Below are positions 47,176 to 59,100 of a stretch of 64,000 nucleotides of DNA, in pieces. The notes under the pieces are model-generated. The model did no database searches, was not told the DNA's origin, and worked only from the letters and a program-made list of their open reading frames with translations. Made by a program: the position numbers and the translations under genes. The DNA comes from Bemisia tabaci. Lineage: Eukaryota > Arthropoda > Insecta > Hemiptera > Aleyrodidae. Position 1 is the stretch's first letter. Every line of letters begins with the position of its first letter. The DNA lies in NCBI RefSeq assembly GCF_918797505.1, contig NC_092797.1, positions 26,425,372 to 26,489,371 of the forward strand. The letters are read 5' to 3'.

Positions 47176-50100
47176 CATCTTCATGACTGCTCAACCCCTT
47201 TGACAAAAGTATCTCCCCTGAAAAAATCAGTTTTAAGCTGCAGGGAGAAAAAGAGAAACAATCAAGTTTAGTGTGACAAGATATTTATCCAAAGTATACC
47301 CATACCTAAACTGAGAAAAATTAAAAAAGCGACTCATAATTTTTATCGAAAGCTTGAGACTCATTTTAAGGTTATGAAGTGTAACGAATTCTCAGTGCCT
47401 CGAAAATATCAATTTGGATTTAAAGCTCCATGAGATTAACATCATGGTGCTGAATGAAAGCAGAAAGAGTTCTGAGATTTGTGAATGTAAGTGACCAAAT
47501 TGTCTAACAGACTAGCCTTATAACAGTAAGGAGCAAGAGAAATATGTATATTGAAGATCTATCGAGAACTGTAATTTTAAGATCAAATTAGTGTCATAAC
47601 AGTGAGGAGCAAAAGCATTTCACTAAAATTTTATTGTAAAAGGTAATTTTAAGATCCAGAAGTGTTTTAATTTTCAATCTGAAGAATGTTTGCAACTTGC
47701 CAACTGCATCTTCTATGTCCTATTATTTCACACACGGTAGGTTTTCAGTCTTAACAAAATTATTTAGCCTTAGATATTATCCGTTTCAAAGTAAAGAATA
47801 AGCTCTGTTAATACATATTTTTTATTCATTCTCTGTCCATTTAGGTTCTAACGACGTCTGGTTGGAACCCTCCTCCTGGTTGCCGCAAATTACATGGAGA
47901 TTTAATGTACCTGTATGTGGTAACGTTAGAAGACAAACGTCTTCACATCACTGCCTGCACTCGTGGGTTCTTCTTGAATCAGTAAGTACTCAGCTTTTCT
48001 AAAAGTGTTTACTGGTTCTGTTTCAATTGAAAACTTAAGAAACTTGTTTGTTGATATACTCAGCCACATCAAGTATATGAAGGTTCAACTGGGATCCTCC
48101 AGTTACACCTATGGCATAGCACCAATGCCCCAAATAATGTAATCAGCATCTCTGCAGTGATTTCTTGTGAATTTGTTCGCATGTGATGATAAAATTACCT
48201 GCTGCACCTAGAAATAGAATGATGTCTTTAATATAGAAAAATACTTTGTTGCTCTCTATGAAAAAAAAATCACTAGGATTCACTCAAGTTAGTAACAGAA
48301 TACTCCAAAATGGTATCTAGTACAATGCTAATAGTGCTATCAAAAAATTGGAGAAAATTGACAAAAACAATCGCCCCTCAATGCTGCAAGATGGCTCAAG
48401 TTAACTCGTTAATGCATTTGCGTCCCAGGCGCATCATGATGAGCAAACTCGTCAATACATACAAATGGGTTAAGTAAAGTAGGAGCTCCTGCATATTAGT
48501 CTCTTTATTTCTTAAGTTGTATCAATTAATTTCACTGGTTTGATTAATATATTTTGCATTTGCTTTCCTCAGATCGTCAGAAGAAGAATTTAATCCAAAG
48601 CCACTAACACCTAGTCATCTCAGTCATTCACTCATTGAGTTATTAAATCAGATCAGCCCTGGCTTCAAAAAGAACTTCTCAATCCTACAAAAACAGAGAA
48701 CGTCCAGACATCCATTTGAGCGTGTTGCTACACCTTACCAGCTGTACTCATGGGCTTCCCCTCTCTTGGATCACACGGTGGACTCCATCCGAGCTGAAGA
48801 TAGTAAGTTGATTTTCCTTCTCTCAGAAGTCTCCTGTCTGTGAGCTTTTTGTCCCTGTGGAAACTCAAATTAATGGAATTTTAAAAATTATATGTTATCT
48901 TCTCAAAGTGGCTTGTGTTTAGCTTTACTTGTCTGCTACAAATACCACAAAAATCTCTCTGTACCTAAACGCAGCCCTCATTCTAAGGGTCATCTTACCC
49001 TTCAATCATTTCGAAGTTTTTCAAATTTCTCTTCTCATAGTCATAGCTTGTTAAAATATTCATCCATGTATGAACATGACTACTATGCTGTATGAGCTAG
49101 CTCTTACTATGAAGTAAGAGTGATACTTTTTTTCACAACTGATTTGCTATGTTCTTATAGTATTCTAAACAAGCAAAAATATAAGCCTTTTTTCTAAGCT
49201 TCAAAATTTTTATTTCACAACATTGATGTCTGCAGATTTTTTACACCATTTTCTAGCATCGCTACAATGCTCTGATAGCTGCAGATTTTCAAAGGAATCC
49301 ATTAATTAGCTGTTAATTTGTAGGTTGTAAATCATCTGATCATAAAGCAAGCTGTAAATATTATCTTTAAATACCATCTCTGAGTCAAAATTTTTGTTGC
49401 AGGCAGCTCAGGAAGTTGTAGATTGTTCCATTTTGTAAATTTCTCCTCTAAAAGAGAATACTTTCAGTCAGCATTCTTGCAAGAAAGCGAGTAATGAGTT
49501 TCTGTCATAAATTAAGGAGTATTTTCAGTCAATAATAAAATATATTTTCCTCTTGCAGCTTTCTCATCAAAATTAGGCTATGAAGAACATATTCCTGGGC
49601 AAACAAGGGATTGGAATGAAGAATTACAAACGACGCGAGAGCTACCAAGAAAAAATCTACCTGAGCGACTCCTAAGGGAAAGAGCAGTTTTTAAAGTAAG
49701 CGTTTTAGTATTTCATAGTTTTATCTGTCCGTCAATTTGTCAAGCAACTCCTCAACTATCATCGCTTTTAGCATGCTAGAGACACAAAAATTTCTCTTGT
49801 TTCCATTTGAATTTAGTAGGCAATTTGCGATGATGAGCTAGCACCTCTGAAGACCAGTGGATTTATTTTATTTTATTTTAAAATTCTCATACATAAAAAC
49901 TGCAATTACAGACATTATATAGGTCAATAACAAATGAAAATATTACAATAACAACAAAACAACTAATTAGCATGAAGCATATTTTTTTAGAAGCAGCTCA
50001 TCAATACTATAAAAAGCTTCTCAAAGTAGGAGCTGTTTTAGCTCCAACATGAATGATGCGGAACCTGTTTCCTGGAACAGGAGTTCTAGTCTTAGTGGCA

Positions 50101-53100
50101 GCAAATTGAGAAATTGAATAGATGCAAATTTGATATTGCTTTCGGACTCCTTTAATGAGATTCTGATGTTTTTGATGTTCTAATGCCTGGAATTATAATT
50201 GTGGCTGGGAAGCAGATTAGATGGAGAGATTAAATCATTATTTATTGCCTACTTTAGACATTCAAAGATGCAGAGTGACGAAAGAGTGAATAAACCATGT
50301 CCGATGGACAACTGCCTGCAGGGATACTTAAATAATTTATTAAATAAAATTCTCATGACTTTCCTCTGTTCAATGAACACAGACTCCGCACCGGTAAGCC
50401 TGCTAAATCCACAGATTTAGCAGGCTTATCAAGATATAGGCTACTGGAATTTCATGTGCATGCTGATTTCAAGGTAAAATAAGACCTTCCTCTGAGAACA
50501 TCTTTAATTAACAACAATACGACGATCTTCATTTAAAATAGCTCGAGATTTCCGTTCCCCCACTCCCATCTTACGAGATGAGAGTGGCAGTGACATCATC
50601 CTCTCCTTGAACCAAGCTTGCTGACCAGCTGAGCCGACGCCATCTTCTTTAGTCAGTGCTTTGCTTTGCTCTCGTTGAAAACAAACAAAACAACGCTGCT
50701 CGAAACAATGGCTGTGATCAAATGATTGCTCTTTGGCAGGAATTCCAAATAAATCAAAGAACACTCGCAAGGTTGCCCTACTCCAAACCATGTACCGACA
50801 AAGCTAGTTTAAATCTTTCAAATTTATGAATGTAGTGTTCCTTTGCATGTTATCCGCTCTCAGAAAAGTCTACGAAACCCTGATTCAGACGTTTTTGTTG
50901 ATTTTGGGATGGTGAATTGCAGAATTATCGCAATTGAAGTTCAGTGCAGCTCAATTTGCATTTTAACAGTTGCAGGTCTATTATCCTAGTTGACAGTGAA
51001 TTCTTTTATTTTCTAACTATTTTTTATCCCAGTCTAATTCATGAATTCAAATTTTCTTTCCTGGCAGGTTCATAGTGATTTTGTAGCGGCAGCAACGCGA
51101 GGTGCTATGGCTGTTATTGATGGAAATGTGATGGCAATAAATCCAGGAGAGGAGGCTAAAATGCAAATGTACATTTGGAACAACATTTTCTTTTCACTCG
51201 GGTTTGATGTTCGAGACCATTATAAACAACTTGGAGGTGATGCTGCAGCTTTTGTTGCTCCGGTAAGGAATATCAATCCCTTTTATTTTTGTTATTGTTT
51301 ATTGTATCAGCACAGAATTGTCAGATGCATCCTATTTCATTCTCTGCCCGCGTACGGTCACAGGCACGACCACCATGTATCATTAGCTCAGCTAACTGCC
51401 CTTCGGAAAAGATGAATCTGTAGCCTCCATTTTCCTTCCCTTCTTCTTTTTCTTGAACCTGAAAGAGGATGCCATCCAAATCCAGGCATCTCCGCAAATT
51501 CATCCGGAGGCACCCCTGTTGCTTTAGTAGCAATGGCCAATCATATTCCATGGTTGTTTCACATTCATGTTCCATGGTCTGCGGAAGCGTTCGCATAGTT
51601 CATATAAATTAGATGCACTTCCCTTCTATAGCCAACTCTCTCCTGTTTATCGCCTAGAAAAAGAACTAAAATCCTCATTTCAAATCTCTTTCATTTTAAT
51701 AACTTGTATGTGTTCATGATAAATTCATAAATGAGATTTTGGAAACAATTATTTTACAGAGAAATGATCTGCAAGGTGTACGAGTCTACAATGTGGTTGA
51801 TCAGCCCGGTCTGTACACGCTAGGAACTGTTGTGATTGATTATCGAGGTTACCGTGTCACTGCTCAGTCAATTATACCTGGTATCTTGGAGAGAGAACAA
51901 GAACAGTCTGTCGTATATGGATCCATTGATTTCGGGAAAACTGTTATCACCCACACAAAATACATGGATTTGGTAAGATTAGTGATATTTTCTAGCATAT
52001 TCTAAGCTTTTCTGGTTAATATATGAAAGAATGCCTAAACAAACATCTTTTAACCTGTAACTCACGTTTTTGATCATTAGAAGATTTTTTTTTTCAATCA
52101 AATTCTAATTATCAACCTGATACTTTATTTTGAGAAAACTGGATCTGAGTAAATTCACCAAGAATTTTCCGCTACTTCAACCTGCATTTTCTCTTCATCC
52201 CTCTTGAGAATAATTGTCAGTCAGCCTATAATTCTTACTTTTTTGCAGAATTGAAGTGCGTTAAAGCACTATTTGATTTTCAGTCCGCTGTAGTATTTTT
52301 CGATTTTTGATCCACACCATTTTTCATCTTTTTCATAGCCTCAAAAAACTAGAGCTTGTTCGGGAAACTAATTTTGAGATCCTAGGTGAATTCATTAAGG
52401 AAATTTTCCAGCAGGTCTTAGTATATAATTTAATTTTAACCAATGAATCATCAAATTTTAAAATTATATTCATCTTGTGTTTTGGTTTTTTCTTTCAGCT
52501 CAGTAAAGCTGCTCAGCAGTTGAAAATATTACCTCACAAAGTTCTAAATGATAAAAATGAGGAGGTAGAATTATGCTCCTCTGTCGAGTGTAAAGGCATA
52601 ATCGGTAATGATGGTCGGCATTACATTTTGGATCTATTGAGGACGTTCCCTCCGGATGTCAACTTCTTGAAATGTAAGCAAATAACTCTGACTTTTAAAG
52701 TAGCGCCTGAAGAATTTTGTTTTACCTTTTCTCAGTTACTTTTTCCTAGGAGGAACCTCAATCAAAACCATTCTTAAATCATTCAATATCCAAGCACAAT
52801 TAAACTTTGACCTACTGACCCTCTATCCTATGATCAATAATGTCTTTCTTAGATCTAACAATGATTGGGCTTTGTGTTGAAAATGCACTTTCTCTTCAAA
52901 ATAACATTTTCGAAACCAGTGTTGACGGAAAATAATAAGTTATCTTCAACTGGTGAAAGAAAAAATGGCTAATTTTTGCAGACAACTTCAAAAACATTCC
53001 AAATCTTATCTTGCTGCAGTATGCTGGGGATCAAATGCCATGCTGTAATATGCAGTATCCCTTTCATCACCGCACTTGAGAATTTTCATTTTGCTCAAAG

Positions 53101-56100
53101 CAAGTGTTGTAAATAATGCCTGACAATTATAATTTTGCCCCACACCTTTGCATCTCCTGCTCTAGCCTCCACATGCCTACATAAAATTAAGCATGTAGAG
53201 TATGCATACTGTTGGCAAGAATATGAATTACAATAATGTTTTTTTTATTTTTTGGAAGCTTCATTGCTTTGAGTGCTCTATCCACTTTGTTCGTTCAGTC
53301 AAAGGGCCTTGAAGACTGAATTTCTTGTTTTTGATCAAAACACCAAATTTTATCAGCTCATTTATTTTTCTTTCTGTTTTTCTAGTGGAGGATGAAACGT
53401 TGAGTGATGAGGTTCAGGGACAAGGTTTTCCTATCGAACACAAACATAAACTTAGTTGCTTACGTCAGGAACTAATAGATGCCTTCGTTGAGTAAGTAAA
53501 AAATCAGTAGGTACTCTTATCTCTTGCTAAAAAATTATTGAGAGCCAAAGTAATGAGGAAGGGGTTGTCCTAAAATAAGTGGAGTTAGAATTTGACTCGG
53601 TTGATGTGATTAGAGAATTTCATATGAACCTATGGTCTGGAGTAATTGTATCTAGTTCAATCTTTATGTAATTCAAATATCCAAGCTCAAGAAACGAGTC
53701 AATACACTTGACATGTGTTCAGAGAGCTCTCATGCAGCCCTCCTATTTTTCCAGCTAATTTCCTCATTTTTAACCAGCCGTTTCCATTCTTGAATCTTCC
53801 TTTCCCCCAAAATTTTCAAAGCTATGGACCGTTCTTATATCCTTCATTCACAAATAGCCACGATTTTGTGAATGTCATCACAAACATATGTGAACATCAA
53901 CGCGATTTTATCTTCATTATGAGCAGCTTGGCAGCTTGTTTTACAGCTTTTCTACTGTCATTAGAAAATCAAACTGGCAAATGCTAGACATTTTTAGCAG
54001 TAATTTGGTACTTGGGACAGTCAGAGCTTGTCAAGTCAACTTGCATAGCAACAATTATCGTAAACGTTTAATAAGTTTTTTTTTTTTTTTTTTTTTTAAC
54101 CGCAGATCAAGGTATATGCTGTTCATTAAGTATGCCGCCTTTCATCTTCAGCAACTCGGTTTGAAGGAACAGAGGGATAGAGAAGTGAACCCTCCTTCTC
54201 AAGATAAAAATGTGCCTGCCATTACAGAAAAGGTATTATATATCTCCAATTTCTTTATTATTATTAACCTCTTATTTTCACTCTGTAATGTTTCCAGTCT
54301 CATTTTCAGGAGAAAGTCAAAGCTTATTTTTAGTTTTGATTTGATTGTAAGTTTGTGAAGTTTTCAGTATTTACACAAGTTTCCTCCCTTCAAGTATTAG
54401 CCCTATCCTTTATTAATCAGCAAAATTTTTACAGAGATTTGTTCTTCTTGCATGGTGATGATGTCTGTCAGTAATAGGTTTCATTCAAGCTCAAGTAAAG
54501 TTTAATTAATATACTTTTGTTAGACTTGTGTAAAGTAAAGAGCTCCCTGCAAACAGGGAGAGAAAAGTGTCAAGTTGTTAGAGTACCTAGAGAAAAGATG
54601 AGAGCTGTAAGTGACAGCTGTTGCTTAAAAATCAACTTAATTTTCAAACTGAAAGTGCGTATTGGTATACATTAGCTAGACAGTAACTTTAATCATTTTG
54701 TTACAATTGAAAAAATATCATGCCCTATGAGATGTTTAGATTATGCTAAAATTTACATTTGAAGTTCAGCAGAAATATACATTAATCATCTACCTCAAGC
54801 TCAGCCTAAATATTCTTTCTTTTTTCAAAATGATTGTTTTTCTCTTACAGGAGGTAAAAAAGACTGACAATTCCACGACTTGTACTGAAATTGAGAAAGT
54901 AACAGGAGAGAATTCCTTGGAAACGGATGAAGCAAAAAAGATTGTTGAAAGTATGACTGATTCAATGACTAATGGTAATAATATTTGGAATTTAATTTGT
55001 TGATTAATTACCCTATTGGTAGAGGGATTTTAGCGATTTTTTTCTCTATCATTTCATTGGATAACAGTTTAATTAATTGTTCTTCAAATTCAGATAAATC
55101 CGGTTAATGAGCTCAGTACGTTCGAAAGTAAAATTTCGCATACTCTGATTTTTTTTTTGGAACAAAAATCTAGACAGTTAAAACTCTGTGCCACTAATGA
55201 TTATATGTATATATTAGAAGCATTTGGTATGACTGGTGAGGATACCTACCAAAAATATCATAGCACAGTTCCAGCTCGATTTATTGGATAAATCCGGAAC
55301 AACTGAAAAAGCCGGTAATTCTGTGAAATTGAGAAGTCAGTTTTTGGGGCATGGTTTTTTATCCATTATTTAGTGCAAAATTTGAAGTCCAATTCTCTAA
55401 ATGTTTTTGTTTTTTCATTCGAATAGTCAAAGTGTATTGTGGGGTGAACCTCAACAATAAGCTCAGGAATAGCAGAGATTAATTAGTTAACACATCAATT
55501 TGCCAGTGTTTTTTTTTTTTGCCGGTACTCATCCCTTTACTGTGTAAGCAATGTTAAAAAAAAAAAGTTTGCCTTGGCCAAATTTCCACATCGATGAATC
55601 AAAATTCTTGACCCTGATACCCAACAACAAACTTCCACTTTATTACACTTTACCATGGTGATTAAAGGATGATAACGATCAGATGAAGGAAACAAAACAG
55701 AATAGTGTAGTATCTAAGGAAAAAGTGTTTTTTTACTTTATTTTCAAGTGCATATCTCACACATTCTGTAAAATACTTATCACATCTGCTGCCATGGATT
55801 TTAGCATTTATTTGAATCTTTTCTTTTCTTCTTGTTTGCAGTGGAAGAAAGTACAAAACAAATCGTTAAAAAGGCTGCCCAAGCAATAGGTTCTTTGAAA
55901 GACACAGAATTTGACGTTCGATTCAACCCAGATGTTTTCTCCCCGGGAGTGCGACATGCGGATTCTGAAGATCAACTGAAGAAAGAAAAGAAGCTAGTGA
56001 AAGATGCGGCTGAGTTTCTTGTCATGCAACAAATACCAGCCTTTGTAAGTGTTTTACTAAGCTACAACAAACTGATTCCATGGTTTGTTTGAACCATCAG

Positions 56101-59100
56101 AATGCTGACTAAATTTGTTGTATTTTAATACCCCTCAGAAACTCACAGAAGTTTTACATGAGTTCAAATTCTCCCAGATTAATCATCTCCAAAGTCTTGT
56201 CTTCATTCTTCTCACTGACCAATAAAATGTCACATCTCTTGCACAGTCTCTTGTCCCTAACACTGTATTTAGACGTAAGAGAAAAAGGGAAAAGGGAGGG
56301 ATAGCAGGAAATTAGAACACTAAGGATCAGCGTGTTAAGGCCATGCCCAGAGTGAACAGAAGAAACAGTAACAACAAAATACAAATACTAGATACCCCCA
56401 CACTTTTGACCGATGCAATAACTTTAAAGTCAAAAAATAGTTGGCCCTTTAAAAAGGTACCAGCCTCGCAAAGGATACTCATATAATGACAAACTTGGAA
56501 AATTCCCATGAGCCTACAGGCAACTTGAAAAAGATACGTGGGCAGAAAGCCGCCTGCTCATGCGCATACTCCAGCGACAAAAACAGCGGGCAAATTGAAA
56601 ATTTGGCTGGTCGAGTGTGATAGATGATATAAATAGAACTAAGAGGGAAGGGGAAGAGGGTATCTACTTTTCACCCTCATGCACATAGCATCTTTTCCAA
56701 AGGTTCATCGAAGTAACACTATTGCTTTAAAGAAAATGTTTTGCAATCTGTGACAAAGAACATCGCCATGAATTTGCAAATGTTACTTCCTCTATTCCAT
56801 ACAACAAGATGGCTTCTTGAATACTTTTTCATACTGCCCCTACGATTTTAATTCACTACAATAAGTGCATGTGTATCTTAACGTGAGGAAACCAATTTTT
56901 TGTCTAATTTTCAGATTCGAGACTGCATGGATCACTCAGGAGCTCCGATGGATGGATTTGCATTGTCCGAAGCTATGCACTCACGTGGAATAAATATTCG
57001 TTACCTTGGAATGATCACAACAATGCTATCAAAAATTAAACAGCTAGAGTACCTGTTGAGCATAGCTGTCTCTGAGCTGATAACAAGGGCAGCAAAACAC
57101 TTATTCACAAGTTACCTCCAGAACACAGAGATGATGTCCTTATCTGCAGCTGTTGCCCATTTCCTAAATTGTTTCCTGTCCTCTTGCCAATTCAACAATA
57201 CTCAATTCACTACAGACGAGTTGAACAACAAAGTCTTTAAAAAACGGACTACCCAACGCACCAAACGCAAGAGCCGCATCAACCGACTGGTAAATACAGA
57301 CAGCAATGAGTGGATCACTCTGACTCCTAAGTATCTTTGGTCTCAAATTGAAACAGAACTTAAGTCCTACTATGCTTGGGAACTAGTTCCTAACTCGATT
57401 GAAAGTGTTTGTGAAACATTCACGTTGCAGCGCATATCGCTGTTGCGGTCATTTTGCATCAAGACTGGTGTACAGATATTACTCCGTGAGTACAACTTTG
57501 ACAATAAGAATAAGTTCACTTTTGTAGAAGATGATATTGTAAATATATTCCCTGTGGTGAAACATATCAACCCCCGTGCAAGCGATGCATATAACTTTTA
57601 CACAACAGGACAGTCCAAGATTCAGCAGGGCTACTTGAAAGAAGGCTACGAACTCATCAGTGAGGCATTGAATCTGCTCAACAATGTTTATGGAGCAATG
57701 CATCCCGAAATTGCCCAGTGTTTGCGCATGCTGGCACGACTCAATTACATCATGGGCGACCATGCAGAGGCTATGGCGTATCAACAGAAAGCTGTGCTTA
57801 TGTCAGAACGAGTCAATGGCATTGATCATCCCTACACTATCACAGAATATACTCATCTAGCACTCTATTGTTTCGCGAACAATCAAGTTAGCGCAGCTTT
57901 GAAACTACTTTATCGAGCAAGATACTTAGCATTGATAGTATGTGGAGAAAACCACCCAGAAATAGCACTACTGGATAGTAATATTAGTTTGATCTTACAT
58001 GCTTTAGGGGAATATGATTTGTCACTTAAGTTCTTAAAGAAGGCATTGGCATTGAACATTCAATTCTATGGTCCAAAGTCCTTAAAAGTTGCTGTCAGCT
58101 ATCATCTCATTGCACGAACAGAAAGTTGTATGGGTGATTTCCGATCCGCGTTAAATAATGAGAAAGAAACTTACACGATTTACAAGCAACAATTTGGAGA
58201 GGATCATGAAAAGACGCGAGAGTCATCCGATTGCTTGCGGCACCTAACTCATCAAGCGGTCATCCTGCAAAAGAAGATGAATGAGATCTATAATGGCAAA
58301 ATGAGTGCCTATTTCCCGCCCATCCAAATTCAACCTCCTTCAATGGGGTCTGTCCTAGACATGCTGAATGTGATCAATGGAATTCTTTTTGTTCAAATTA
58401 GGTAAGTCAAGCTTTTCATCTTTAAAAAGTATGCAAAGTTGCAAGTTAGCGAGCGTGGTAACGTGATCAAGTTGCCAGTTCTTTTACCCTGTACGAAAAA
58501 TTTGAATTTTAAAAATGAATAGTAAGTTTCAAAGCACTTGTATCAGGGCCACAGTCAGGGAAAACCGAGAAATGTCAGGAAAAATGACGAAAATGTCAGG
58601 GAAAATTTGTTAAATCACCTTCATTTGCTTTCTAGAATGGTTTGAGATTTTGAACAAGAAATTTTGACTGAAAACTATTTTCAATTATGCCCTTTTAACC
58701 ATCCGTCACATTTTCAGTTGTCAGGGAATTTCACCGAAATGTGTCAGGGAATTTCATTTTCTAAATTGTGTGGCAACTCTGTTATATTCACAATTTACTG
58801 TAGACTTAGAATGCAGTACTTTAGGTTTCTAGAATACTTTTCAGAAGACTTTGATTTTTAGTATGTTTACGATTTAGTTGATAACGTTAGTTGTTAAGCA
58901 TTTTTTTCTGTTTCAATATCTTTCAGAGAATTTGATTCTGAAATCCTACTAAAAATAAATTTCACCGTGAAGACAGAAGAGGTTGGATGATAATGAAATT
59001 CTGAAAAAATTACAAAGGTCTTATAAAAAATTTCTTGCCAAGCAACTCCTTAAATATTTCAAATGCAATTTTCCAAGGCAAATTTTGGTAAGATAGAAAA

